NCBI GenBank assembly: GCA_038230275.1
Contig: JBBRNO010000009.1
Span: 1 to 64,000 of the forward strand
Source: JANXXV01 sp038230275
GTDB lineage: Bacteria; Acidobacteriota; Terriglobia; Bryobacterales; Bryobacteraceae
Length of the DNA: 64,000 nt
Reading direction: 5' to 3'
This document shows positions 44,901 to 53,465 of this stretch, in pieces. Both the position numbers and the translations under genes were made by a program. The number at the start of each line of letters is the position of its first letter. Within the stretch, counting starts at the first letter, position 1. The notes below the pieces were generated by a model that was not told where the DNA came from, did no database searches, and was given only the letters and a program-made list of their open reading frames with translations.

Positions 44901-45444
44901 CTACGAAGCGAATCTGAAAACCGCGCTACCCAAGCCGGCGTATGCGGAGAACATGGCGTCGGGCACGCCGTTGAATCCCAGGTTCGTCACTTTCTTCCGC
45001 AGCGCGGCGGCATTTTCGGAAGCCCTTTATCGGGAAGGGCCCGACCCGAAAATCACTTATCGCGTAACGCCGTTGAAATCCGATGACATTGAAGATCTTA
45101 CGATGACGTTGGATGGGCAGGTCTTCAAGGCGCCCGCAGGCGGTGGAGCGGCGCGGGTGTTCACCTGGATGGGAAGCGCCACTCACAATGCATCGCTATC
45201 GGCAAAGGGCGTTCCGCCCAGCACCTATCAAGGATTGTGGGCTCCGTTCCGGCTGTTCAGCGACGCCGAGAAGTTTGAGCCGGCCGGCTCCGGCTACAAC
45301 ATGGAATGGTACCTGCGATTGAGCTTTGCGCGGAACACGGCGGGCTCGAACGCGGCGCGGTTTAACCTCGACCTGGGCTCTATTCCGATTTTCTTCCGCG
45401 GCAATTTCGCCGGAATGCAGTGCGTGTCGCAGGTGGCCAAGTAG
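41977..45444 (+). CDS. tssM: T6SS membrane protein TssM/IcmF with Walker A motif
   Basis: A protein of 1155 residues, normal length for TssM. Membrane helices near residues 8-25 and 31-53, then a cytoplasmic NTPase-like domain with Walker A GDTGSAKTT (from Gly111), an inserted Gly-rich linker before it, a third membrane helix at about 453-475, and a long periplasmic IcmF domain to the end (parts such as AYLTTTSNHEKSTREFLSPF and the C-terminal YNMEWYLRLSFARNTAGS). TssM anchors the T6SS membrane complex across the periplasm to TssJ. No tssJ lipoprotein gene is visible here. The kinase gene begins one base after its stop. Confidence 0.9.
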   Translation: MNYYYAAAGAYAVYMVTAYGTAKLMNLTGSNFYLFFGVLTVLGLLAVGAFIWFKNKYTTPKSDGATAASADGGGGGDEVDVLIRDAETRLGASKIAQGANIGNLPLFFIIGDTGSAKTTAIVRSAIEPELLAGQVFQDNNVTPTRSANIWFARNTIFAEAGARMMTDAAAWIKMVKRLKPGNLKSVMGGSTQAPRGVVLCFDSEVFTRPNAADHLASTARNLQARLGEVSQTLGISLPVYVLFTRADRLPFFADYMRTLSNEEAQQVLGVTLPIRSKNSSGVYAEEETKRVNWAFTGIFHSLCDKRNEFLGRENDPDKLPGAYEFPREFRKIRSSLVQFLVDVCRPSQLTASPFLRGFYFSGVRPIIVNDDMVPQPQRQPDKAAFVPSESATGIFHIPQAQPSAASAQPQFSGSKKVPQWMFLPHLFHYVILKDAAAMGASGSSVKTSKMQRVLLAVGAVLCLLLSIGFTVSYFKNRSLENTALDAAKQLSESPSPGQGTPSKTDLERLETLRSTLVTIKDHRENGVPWAMRWFLYSGESMYPHVRQAYYNNFGKLLFFQTQAGWRSTLEKLPTVPAATDPYRPIYDTLRAYLTTTSNHEKSTREFLSPFLFKSWSAGKEVETLKELANKQFDFYSDDLREGNPYPPPSSTMAVSQGRIYLWGFGGAKRVYQEMVNDAAAHYKPVSFPKQFPEATSVVNDNYEVSGAFTKDGYAFMMDAIKKADKYFRADWVLAECPSDKVNCSSANIPMATLQAQLTDDYTADFIAQWRSYLKAGRVLPYANLNDAAEKLDKQRSNRPPLMQLLWLAGQNTAVDSKKIREAFDSVQQVTPASLGNTYAGDANRPYLGAIGDLQLSISDVAKLPGVPDAPTVQATRSKASIAINTVKQIAGRFAPDTEAKMDTVVQRLLEAPITFADGMLGRVGEAQKAAQGKGLCDQFRGVAAKFPFNAKAQAEVTLAELATLFKPGEGALWQFYEANLKTALPKPAYAENMASGTPLNPRFVTFFRSAAAFSEALYREGPDPKITYRVTPLKSDDIEDLTMTLDGQVFKAPAGGGAARVFTWMGSATHNASLSAKGVPPSTYQGLWAPFRLFSDAEKFEPAGSGYNMEWYLRLSFARNTAGSNAARFNLDLGSIPIFFRGNFAGMQCVSQVAK

Positions 45445-45445
45445 A

Positions 45446-47077
45446 GTGGACCTTCCTGCCCGCATCGGCAAATACGAGTTGCAGAAGTTTCTGGGCGGAG
45501 GAATGTCGCACGTCTATCGCGCTCGCGATACGGTGATTGGCCGCACGGTGGCGGTAAAGATTCTGACGCCGCAGGGCTGCGCCGATGCCGAGGCGAAGGC
45601 GCGCTTTCTGTTGGAAGCGCAGATGTCCGGCAACGTCGAGCACGATAACATCATCAAGATTTACGACTACGGCGAAGAGCAAGGCCGGCCATTCATTGTG
45701 ATGGAGTTCCTGATTGGCCAGGACCTGCGGGACGCCATCAAGAACGTTCAAACGGGCGATCTGGAAGGCAAGCTGCGGATCGCCCTGCAGATTGCGCGCG
45801 CGCTGGAGTATGTGCATTCGCGGAAGATCATTCATCGCGATATCAAGCCGGAAAACATTCATCTGGACGCAGCCGGTAAGGCGAAGCTGATGGACTTCGG
45901 AATCGCCAAGGCCGAGGGGCTCACCATGACGCGCGCGGGCTTTGCGCTGGGCACACCCTACTACATGGCGCCGGAGCAGGTGCTGGGCGAAGTGGTGACG
46001 GACGCGGTGGACGTTTACGCGTTCGGCATTTTGACGTACGAATTACTTACCGGGGACAAGCCGGTGAAGGGCGAATCGGTAGAGCGGTTGTTCTACGCGA
46101 TTCTGAATGAGCCCTTGAATCCGGAGCCTTTGCGGCAGGCTTCGATCCCTCAGCCGATTATCGATTTCGTCCTGCGCTGTACAGCGAAGAAGGCGCCGGA
46201 CCGTTACCCCAGCTTTACCGCCGTGGCAGCCGAACTGCAGAAGTTTCTGAGCAAGCCGGACCCGGTCGCCATTGTGACGGAACCACCGCGCAAGAGTGGC
46301 AAGCTGGTGGCCATCGTGCTGGCGTCCCTGGTGCTGGCGGGTGTCGCCGGCGCGGTATGGTGGGCCTGGCCGAAGCCGAAAGCGGTTCTTCCGGTGACCA
46401 TCACCACAACTACCGGCCCAATGATGCTGGTGCCGGCCGGACGCTTCCTTTATGGGCAGGATAAGAAAGCCACCATCGTGCCGGATTTTTACGTTGACCG
46501 TTCCGAGGTAAGTAATTTTCATTACGCCAAGTTCTGCGAGGAGACGGGCCACGCTTTGCCGGCGAACTTTCCGCAGGACCGCCCCGGGTTGCCGGTGGTG
46601 AATGTGACCATTGTGGATGCGCAGGCGTTTGCCAGATGGGCGAAGAAGCGGTTGCCGAACTCGCAGGAGTGGGAGAAGGCGGCGCGCGGTATCGACGGCC
46701 GTATGTATCCGTGGGGCGATCAAGCTGAATTGAGCCGCGCGAATGTTTCCGACAATCCGAAGATGGTGAATCCGCGGTTGGAGCCGGTCAATTCATTCTT
46801 CGAGGGCGAGAGCCCATTCAAGGTGTTGCACATGGCCGGGAATGCGCTGGAATACGTTGACGATCAGACTACCCCAAGCGCTGCCGCGGTGCAACAATTT
46901 GCCACCGTGCTGAATCCGCCGGCGATGGCGAATGAGCCCTGGTACAGCGTAAAGGGCGGATCGTTCGCGAAGCCGCTTGCGGCCGCGGTCAGCTACGAAT
47001 GGATTCCCATCCCCGCGCGGTATTCGGCGGAGGATATTGGATTTCGCTGCGTGCGTAGCGTGCAGCTTAGCCAATAG
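45446..47077 (+). CDS. Membrane Ser/Thr protein kinase with C-terminal SUMF1/formylglycine-like domain
   Basis: A protein of 543 residues starting at GTG 45446, one base after the tssM stop (AGTGG context), hence translationally coupled. Residues 8-270 are a complete Hanks-type kinase: Gly-rich loop FLGGGMSHVY, Lys38 in VAVKIL, HRDIKPEN (Asp132), DFG at 150-152, APEQ. One membrane helix at about 287-308 leads to an extracytoplasmic FGE-sulfatase/SUMF1-like domain (about 320-540; LVPAGRFLYG, WEKAARGIDG, YPWGD, GGSFAKP, GFRCVRS). T6SS clusters elsewhere carry the kinase PpkA, and this gene is probably the analogue. Confidence 0.88.
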   Translation: MDLPARIGKYELQKFLGGGMSHVYRARDTVIGRTVAVKILTPQGCADAEAKARFLLEAQMSGNVEHDNIIKIYDYGEEQGRPFIVMEFLIGQDLRDAIKNVQTGDLEGKLRIALQIARALEYVHSRKIIHRDIKPENIHLDAAGKAKLMDFGIAKAEGLTMTRAGFALGTPYYMAPEQVLGEVVTDAVDVYAFGILTYELLTGDKPVKGESVERLFYAILNEPLNPEPLRQASIPQPIIDFVLRCTAKKAPDRYPSFTAVAAELQKFLSKPDPVAIVTEPPRKSGKLVAIVLASLVLAGVAGAVWWAWPKPKAVLPVTITTTTGPMMLVPAGRFLYGQDKKATIVPDFYVDRSEVSNFHYAKFCEETGHALPANFPQDRPGLPVVNVTIVDAQAFARWAKKRLPNSQEWEKAARGIDGRMYPWGDQAELSRANVSDNPKMVNPRLEPVNSFFEGESPFKVLHMAGNALEYVDDQTTPSAAAVQQFATVLNPPAMANEPWYSVKGGSFAKPLAAAVSYEWIPIPARYSAEDIGFRCVRSVQLSQ

Positions 47078-47098
47078 CTGGGTAGGAGACTTACACCG

Positions 47099-47243
47099 TT
47101 ACGGCCCGCGGTGCATATTGTGAAACTCCATGGTGGCCACGGCGTGCAGTAGTTGCAGATCGTGACGCACACAGCGCCATAGCGTCCATGCTGTCTACGA
47201 TCTCGCCAACGCCTTGCACGATCTCGTCTATATCCCGATCCAT
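47099..47243 (-). pseudogene. Frameshifted small gene (about 47 residues if restored), unknown function
   Basis: ATG 47243 opens MDRDIDEIVQGVGEIVDSM, and the continuing protein-like sequence LWRCVRHDLQLLHAVATMEF, then HNMHRGP, lies in the next frame to a TAA at 47101-47099. Removing one base from the CC (plus strand) at 47186-47187 joins the parts. As it stands the first frame instead runs on to a stop at 47093-47091 with poor sequence. A further remnant (LSSDAVDKVLDTLRTQASIA then stop) lies just upstream on the same strand. No family was recognised, and the call depends on the frames joining well. Confidence 0.4.
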
Positions 47244-47314
47244 TCTGGCTTCTTCTCATGCGATTGAAGCCTGTGTACGGAGCGTGTCGAGAACCTTGTC
47301 CACGGCATCTGAGC

Positions 47315-47835
47315 TCAGCCAATAACCCGGTAGAGCACCTGTACCAGTCCGGTGTCGTACTTTTCGCACCGGATCAGTTCCAACGCCATTTCCGGATAGG
47401 GCTGCGGAAATAGCGGAACGCCGCCGCCTAGTAACCGGGGGTGGATGGTCAAGCCGATCTCATCAACCAATTGAACCTGCAAAAACTCCCGAACCAGCTC
47501 GCCGCCCCCTACTAGCCAGATTTCCTTTCCCGGTTCGGAACGGATCCGGTCTGCAAACGACTCCACACCGTTGCATACATACTCCACCCCGTCCCGAATA
47601 CCGGACGGTTTTGTCGTGGTGAAAACGTAATTCTTCATACCCGGGTAAAACGCATTTCCCGGCATCATTTCCTGCATTTGTCGTAAGTCTTGCGTCCCAT
47701 GACCGCCACATCCACCGATGCGGAGAACTCCCGCAGGCCGTAGTCCTGATCCATAAATAGCCAGTCCACTCCTCCGTCCTTGCGGGAGAGGAATCCATCC
47801 AGACTATTCGCAACGAAGTACTTAATGCGGCGCAT
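47315..47835 (-). pseudogene. Dihydrofolate-reductase-family (RibD C-terminal-like) protein, frameshifted
   Basis: The N-terminal part (MRRIKYFVANSLDGFLSRKD, VDWLF, VAVMGRKTYDK) reads from ATG 47835, which has AGGA eight bases upstream. It stops early at 47665 in its own frame, while the next frame continues with MQEMMPGNAFYPGMKNYVFT, then EIWLVGGGELVREFL, DEIGLTIHPRLLGGGVPLF and the C-terminal TGLVQVLYR. Adding one A to the AAA run at 47677-47679 (TTT on plus) restores a normal protein of about 173 residues. Family members reduce dihydrofolate or pyrimidine precursors. The break is a real pseudogene or a homopolymer error. Confidence 0.75.
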
Positions 47836-47940
47836 TTTTGTCATCCTATCGCATCCGGGTCTACGGAAGTTTCCTTTGCGCCGGGGGGGCCAGTATTGAT
47901 ATACTCCGCACAACGCTTATACGCTCAGAAAGGGGTATCC

Positions 47941-50900
47941 ATGTTGCTTCGCCTTGTCTCAATTTTTCTCGCCATTTCGTTGGCTGTCTTCGCACAGGAT
48001 TTTCGCGCCACGCTGCAGGGTACTGTCACAGACCCTCAGGCCGCGAACGTTAGTAACGCCACCGTCGTCTTGACCAATGCCGAAACAGGTGTCGAACGCA
48101 CCACCACCACGAAGGATGACGGCTTTTACGCATTTCCCTATCTGTCCACGGGCACCTACTCGCTGTCAGTAAAAGCGTCCGGGTTCCGCACTGCCGTTCG
48201 CGACAAGATCACGCTGAATCTGAGCCAGGTGTTGCGGGAAGACATTGCGCTGGCGCTGGGCGATGCCGCCGAGACCATTCGGGTAGAAGCCAGCGGGTCC
48301 ATCATCGATACCGAGACCACCGCGTTGGGCACCGCGATCCGCAGTGAGATCCGCGATAACCTTCCACTCAAGGGCCGCAGTTCGCTGTTCATGTTCACGC
48401 TCACTCCGGGCGTGGTGAACAACCGCTATGGCGAAGACACGCGCCCCAACGACACCATTACCAACATCCTCTTTTCCGCTAACGGCGCACCGGTGGCCGC
48501 AACCGACGTATTTGTGGATGGCGTGGCCAACACCGTGAACGTGAATCGCGGCGTCAATATTTCGCAGTGGGTTCCGTCGGTAGATTCCATCGGCGAGTTC
48601 AAGCTGGAAGTCGGCACGCTGGCGGCGGAGTTTGGCCGCTCCGGCGGCAGCATGACCAACATGGCTATCAAGTCGGGGACGAACCAGCTTCACGGCACGG
48701 CTTACGAATTCTTCCGCAACTCGAAACTGGATGCGAATCAGTTTTTCCAGCGTGGCCAGGGGCGCCGCTTGGCGGCGTTCGGCGCGAATACATACGGCTT
48801 CGGTGTCGGCGGTCCGGTGTTAATTCCGAAAATTTACAACGGGAAGAACCGCACGTTCTTCTTTGTATCGTTTGAAGGCGCGAAGGAAGGGAATGCGATT
48901 GATTTCACTGGGTCGTCGCCCACGGCAAAGATGCGCAGCGGCGATTTCAGTGAGGTATCCGCTGCCATCTACGATCCGCTTTCGGTCACCACGGTAAATG
49001 GAGTGCCCACGCGAACGCCATTCGCCGGCAACATCATTCCGTCGAACCGGCAAGACGCGGTGGGCCTGAAAATCATGAACTTCTACCCAACCCCGAATCG
49101 TGCACCGGCCAGCGCGGCGCAGCCGTGGGTGAACAACTTCGGATTCTCCGGCAAATGGCCGCGGAATTACAACATGTTTGCGGTCAAGATGGACCATCAG
49201 GTGACCGAACATTACAGTACCTTTGTGCGCATCAACTATGGCACAGCGCTGCTGATTTTTCCGTTTCAGTTCGACGGCATCGGCACCGATGGACGCAACA
49301 TCGTGAACCGGCCGAACTTCGGCGTGTCCTGGGGCAATACGTTTCTACTGAGTCCGCGGCGCACTCTGGATCTGCGCTTCGGCTATGCGCACGGCAAGGA
49401 AGAAAACCGTCCCTGGTCGGATAAATTCGATCTGGCGAGTCTGGGTTTCCCCAGTTCCTACGTGAATGGAATACAAGCGAATGGCTTCCCATTGATCCGC
49501 ACCAACGGCATCATGAATCTGGCGGGTTCGGGTTTTATTAACGACCCAGGCTATACATACACGTTTCAACCCAGTGTGTTTGAACAGCACGGCAAGCATC
49601 TGGTGAAATACGGCGCGGATTTCCGGCTATTCTATGGCAACTTCTTCCGCAACCTTTCGCCGGGCGGCGCATTCAGCTTCAGCAATCAATGGACAAACGG
49701 ACCGCGCGCGGATACGCCGCTGGGGACCACAGGCTTCCCGCTGGCTTCGCTGCTGCTGGGCACCCCCTCCTCGGGTTCGGTGGACCAAAACACAGGTGTG
49801 TCCATTCTGAATAAGTATTTCGCGTATTACGTTCAGGACGATTACCGGATCAGTTCGCGTCTCACATTGAATATCGGGTTGCGCTATGAGTATGAGACTC
49901 CTCGAACGGAGCGCTACAACCGGGCAACCCGCGGATTCGATCGCAACGCAAAATACAACCTGGGCACAATCCCCGTGACCGGTGGACTCGTATATGCCGG
50001 TAACGGCGGGCTGTCACGCGGCATCTACGACGCGGACAGGAACAATTTCGCCCCACGTCTCGGCATCGCCTACACGCTCACGCCCAAGACGGTCATCCGG
50101 GCTGGCTACGCGCTCAACTACGTTCCAGTGGTGGGTTCGGTGGATGCGGTCGGCTTCTCGGTCACCTCGCCGATGGTGGTTTCGCAAAACGGGATCGACG
50201 TAGTTAACAAATTATCGAATCCGTTTCCCACGGGGCAGTTGACCCCGGTGGGCAAATCGCTTGGGGTGCAGACCCTGGTGGGTCAGGCCATCTCCTTTGT
50301 GGAACCGAATGACGTGACGCCGATTTATCACACATGGAATGTCAACGTGCAACGCCAACTGTTCACCGGATCGGTGCTGCAGGTTGGTTATATCGGGGGT
50401 AAAGGGACCCATCTCACCAGTGAAATCGCCATCGGAAACAACATTACCGAGAACATCAATCAGGTGAATCCGAAGTATCTGTCGCTCGGCACCGGGCTGT
50501 TGGACGTGGTGGACAATCCGTACTTCGGTGTCATCACCAGCGGAGCGCTGGCCGGGCGCACCACGCAGCGCCAGCAACTGCTACGCCCCTACAATCAGTT
50601 TCAGAACATCACGCGAAACTTGCCCACGCTGGGCAATTCCAGTTATCACTCCATGCAGGCAAAGTTCGAAACGCGCTCCTATAAGGGTCTGACGTCCATC
50701 GTTTCCTATACGTTGTCGAAGAACCTGAGCGATGTGAGTCCGTATCAGGACAACTATAACCGCGGCATTGAGCGCGCTCCGGCCGCGTTCGATGTGCCGC
50801 AACGGCTGACGACGACCATCACTTGGGACTTGCCGGTGGGCCGCGGTAAAGCGTTTGGCCGCGACATGAACAGGCTGACCGATTACGCCATCGGCGGTTG

Positions 50901-51354
50901 GAACATCGCCATGTTCAATACTTTCCAATCTGGCTTCCCGCTCAGTTTCGGCGTGAATACGAATACGCTGTTTCTGGCTGGCGCGGGCGGGCAGCGTCCG
51001 AACGTGACCGGCGATCCCAACGCCGGCATTTCCGGTTCAGTGGAAGGCCGGCTGTTGCGCTACTTCAATACGCAGGCATTTTCGCAGCCGGCGAACTTCA
51101 CTTTTGGTAACGCTCCGGCGCGGGCTTCGTGGCTGCGCAATCCCGGCATGAACAACTACAACCTCACCCTGACGAAGCAATTTTCCATCACCGAGCGGTT
51201 GAAGTTGAACTTGCGTGCGTCTTCCTTTAACCTGATGAACCATCCGGTATTCTCCGGTCCGAATACCACCTTTGGGCAAGCACAATTCGGGCAAATCTCG
51301 GGCCAGGCGAATATCAATCGCCAGTCGGAAGTGGTAATGCGGCTGATCTTTTAA
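47941..51354 (+). CDS. TonB-dependent outer-membrane receptor (Oar-like)
   Basis: A protein of 1137 residues. ATG 47941 follows AAAGGGG and gives a signal peptide (MLLRLVSIFLAISLAVFAQ). Next are a carboxypeptidase-regulatory-like domain (about 20-105; ATLQGTVTDPQAANVSNATV), a plug (about 115-230; VFVDGVANTVNVNRGVNIS) and a barrel ending in MRLIF. It is an Oar-like receptor, as the two others in the window, but the nearest metabolic genes are a hypothetical secreted protein and a BNR protein, so its cargo is unknown. The stop overlaps by three bases the stop of the convergent gene. Confidence 0.92.
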   Translation: MLLRLVSIFLAISLAVFAQDFRATLQGTVTDPQAANVSNATVVLTNAETGVERTTTTKDDGFYAFPYLSTGTYSLSVKASGFRTAVRDKITLNLSQVLREDIALALGDAAETIRVEASGSIIDTETTALGTAIRSEIRDNLPLKGRSSLFMFTLTPGVVNNRYGEDTRPNDTITNILFSANGAPVAATDVFVDGVANTVNVNRGVNISQWVPSVDSIGEFKLEVGTLAAEFGRSGGSMTNMAIKSGTNQLHGTAYEFFRNSKLDANQFFQRGQGRRLAAFGANTYGFGVGGPVLIPKIYNGKNRTFFFVSFEGAKEGNAIDFTGSSPTAKMRSGDFSEVSAAIYDPLSVTTVNGVPTRTPFAGNIIPSNRQDAVGLKIMNFYPTPNRAPASAAQPWVNNFGFSGKWPRNYNMFAVKMDHQVTEHYSTFVRINYGTALLIFPFQFDGIGTDGRNIVNRPNFGVSWGNTFLLSPRRTLDLRFGYAHGKEENRPWSDKFDLASLGFPSSYVNGIQANGFPLIRTNGIMNLAGSGFINDPGYTYTFQPSVFEQHGKHLVKYGADFRLFYGNFFRNLSPGGAFSFSNQWTNGPRADTPLGTTGFPLASLLLGTPSSGSVDQNTGVSILNKYFAYYVQDDYRISSRLTLNIGLRYEYETPRTERYNRATRGFDRNAKYNLGTIPVTGGLVYAGNGGLSRGIYDADRNNFAPRLGIAYTLTPKTVIRAGYALNYVPVVGSVDAVGFSVTSPMVVSQNGIDVVNKLSNPFPTGQLTPVGKSLGVQTLVGQAISFVEPNDVTPIYHTWNVNVQRQLFTGSVLQVGYIGGKGTHLTSEIAIGNNITENINQVNPKYLSLGTGLLDVVDNPYFGVITSGALAGRTTQRQQLLRPYNQFQNITRNLPTLGNSSYHSMQAKFETRSYKGLTSIVSYTLSKNLSDVSPYQDNYNRGIERAPAAFDVPQRLTTTITWDLPVGRGKAFGRDMNRLTDYAIGGWNIAMFNTFQSGFPLSFGVNTNTLFLAGAGGQRPNVTGDPNAGISGSVEGRLLRYFNTQAFSQPANFTFGNAPARASWLRNPGMNNYNLTLTKQFSITERLKLNLRASSFNLMNHPVFSGPNTTFGQAQFGQISGQANINRQSEVVMRLIF

Positions 51355-52301
51355 TCGGGCATCACCCAACGGATTTGGGAATGCGCGAATAGCTCCAGCA
51401 CAGACTCGCGATCCGTACCAACCACCCGCTTGCTGACGTTCTTGACGTCGGCCCAGGTGCCGTTAATCCTGTCGAGTTTGTGCACTGTCCGGACTTGCGT
51501 CTGTCGATTCTCGCTGTTGATGTACGCGGATCCGGAATCGGTCATAAACGCACCGATTACCGCGCTATTTGGTCCCAGGGAGAGTCCCGCCCACCGGCGC
51601 AGCATGGCCCCGGTGGTGGAAGAAACCTCGATCCATTCTTTGGACTTACTGACGTAAACGCCGACATGATCGCCGGAAACTGAAAGGTACGATTGTGAAA
51701 CCGGCCCCGCGTGCCCGGGAAGAGAAAAAAGGCTGCGCGGGATTGCCGAACGGATCACCACGCCATCGCGGCCATAGTGCCGCAGAATATTGTATTCGGG
51801 GAGTTCCCTGCCGCCGGCATCCAGTTCCCAACCTAGAGCCCAGACAGATCCATCGGGGCTGAAGCAAATCCGGCGGGGAGAAAAGGGCGCGGTGCGAACC
51901 AGCTGCAGCCGTTTCCCAGCCGGACTGAGGAACAGAATATATCCGCTGGCTTGCCCGTCACGCCAGCTTGCGCCGCCCGCAACGGCCAGTCCGCCTTGCG
52001 GAGACACCGCGACATCAGCGATGCTATTTTCCACCGCATCCGGTATGGATACTACCGCCGCCGTCAAATCTTTACCGTTAGCGTCCTGCAGGTAAACGGT
52101 GGGCGTGGTGCTTCCGTCCGGGATTTCAAAGCGAACGAAAAAGCCGTTGTCCCATTTGGGAATAACTACTGTCCGGCCGCCGCCCACGTCTTCCAACGTG
52201 ACGTGTTTTGCGGGCTTCGCGGCATCCGCAGCCACGGCTGAACTTGCCGCCATCAGGGATGATCCGGCGAGAGTGAGCAAGAATTTTACGGTTGATTTCA
52301 T
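51351..52301 (-). CDS. Secreted hypothetical protein, probably beta-propeller
   Basis: A protein of about 316 residues. Start at ATG 52301 (or 52304) follows a GAGAGG ribosome-binding site; a signal peptide covers about residues 1-25 (FLLTLAGSSLMAASSAVAA). The mature part has repeated strand patterns (ADVAVSPQGGLAVAGG, RRICFSPDGSVWALGWEL, YLSVSGDHVGVYVSKS) that suggest a propeller with five or six blades, but no named family. It is convergent with the third TonB receptor. Confidence 0.6.
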   Translation of the reverse strand: MKSTVKFLLTLAGSSLMAASSAVAADAAKPAKHVTLEDVGGGRTVVIPKWDNGFFVRFEIPDGSTTPTVYLQDANGKDLTAAVVSIPDAVENSIADVAVSPQGGLAVAGGASWRDGQASGYILFLSPAGKRLQLVRTAPFSPRRICFSPDGSVWALGWELDAGGRELPEYNILRHYGRDGVVIRSAIPRSLFSLPGHAGPVSQSYLSVSGDHVGVYVSKSKEWIEVSSTTGAMLRRWAGLSLGPNSAVIGAFMTDSGSAYINSENRQTQVRTVHKLDRINGTWADVKNVSKRVVGTDRESVLELFAHSQIRWVMPD

Positions 52302-52383
52302 CATGCCTCTCAACTCCGATTGTCACAGAAAACATGGGTGGAGCGGGAAAACAGAAATCGAAGTAACCTTGTAGGTGAACATT

Positions 52384-53415
52384 ATGATTCTGCCAGCTCT
52401 AATCTTGATGGCCGTCCGGATTCAATCCGACGCGCCGGCCGTGGAATACCGTCAACCGCAACTCGCCGCTGGAAACGGAATGGTCGCCATGACGTATGGC
52501 GCGGGGAAGTCCATCTATTTCACTTCATCCCGCGACAACGGGCATACGTTCGGCCCGCCAGTGATGGTAGCGGCAGAGGGAGTGATGTCGCTGGGTCGCC
52601 ATCGTGGCCCCCGCGTCAGTATTCTGCCGAATGCCATAGTCATCACGTCGGTCGCGGGGAAGCCGGCTGAAGCAGATCTCCGGTCTTGGCGATCCACGGA
52701 CAACGGCAAGACGTGGCTACCTGGCGGCGCGATCAACGATGTACCCGGGGCAGCGCGCGAAGGGCTCTTCGCAATCGGGTCCGATCAGAAAGGGAATATG
52801 TTCGCCGCGTGGCTCGATCTGCGCGCCAAGGGCACCCGGCTCTACGGCTCGCGGTCGGTAGACGGCGGCGTCACTTGGTCGAAGAACGTACTGGTGTATG
52901 AATCCCCCGACGGAACGATTTGCCAGTGCTGCCACCCGTCAGTTGCCATGGACCGGCAGGGGCGCATCTCCGTCATGTGGCGAAATGCGCTGCAAGGATC
53001 GCGCGACATGTACGTCACCAGCTCGGCCGATGGACTGAAGTTTGAAAAGGCGCAAAAAATGGGTACCGGCACCTGGCAGTTAAACGCCTGCCCGATGGAC
53101 GGTGGTGGACTGGCCGTCGACGAACACGGGCCGGTCTCAGCCTGGCGGCGGGATGGGCAGATCTTCCTGGCGCGGCCCGGTGAGGCGGAGACCCTGCTGG
53201 GCACCGGAAAGGACGTTGCATTGGCCATCGGGAAGAAGGGGCTGTACACGGCATGGTCCGGCGCTGGTGGCATTCAAGTTCGATTGCCTGGCGCGAAGTC
53301 GGCTACGCCGCTCCATCGCGAAGGCGCTTTCGTGAATTTGCTGGCGCTGCCCGATGGCACCGTGCTGGCTGCCTGGGAACACCAAGGTTCCCTCACCGTG
53401 GAACCTCTCCCTTGA
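52384..53415 (+). CDS. Secreted BNR/Asp-box (sialidase-like) protein
   Basis: A protein of 343 residues from ATG 52384, which has AGG eight bases upstream; GTG 52375 is also possible. Residues 1-15 are a short signal-like segment. Asp-box repeats SxDxGxxW are clear: SSRDNGHTFG, RSTDNGKTWLPG and RSVDGGVTWSKN, spread over a six-bladed propeller scaffold (sialidase superfamily). The glycosidase arginine triad cannot be verified, so an enzyme or a binding protein are both possible. An unusual CQCCHPS motif (near residue 180) could bind metal or form disulfides. Confidence 0.75.
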   Translation: MILPALILMAVRIQSDAPAVEYRQPQLAAGNGMVAMTYGAGKSIYFTSSRDNGHTFGPPVMVAAEGVMSLGRHRGPRVSILPNAIVITSVAGKPAEADLRSWRSTDNGKTWLPGGAINDVPGAAREGLFAIGSDQKGNMFAAWLDLRAKGTRLYGSRSVDGGVTWSKNVLVYESPDGTICQCCHPSVAMDRQGRISVMWRNALQGSRDMYVTSSADGLKFEKAQKMGTGTWQLNACPMDGGGLAVDEHGPVSAWRRDGQIFLARPGEAETLLGTGKDVALAIGKKGLYTAWSGAGGIQVRLPGAKSATPLHREGAFVNLLALPDGTVLAAWEHQGSLTVEPLP

Positions 53416-53465
53416 GGGCGTTTGGGCGGGTATGAGATGCTGGAAGTTTCCCTTCCGCCCAGTCA

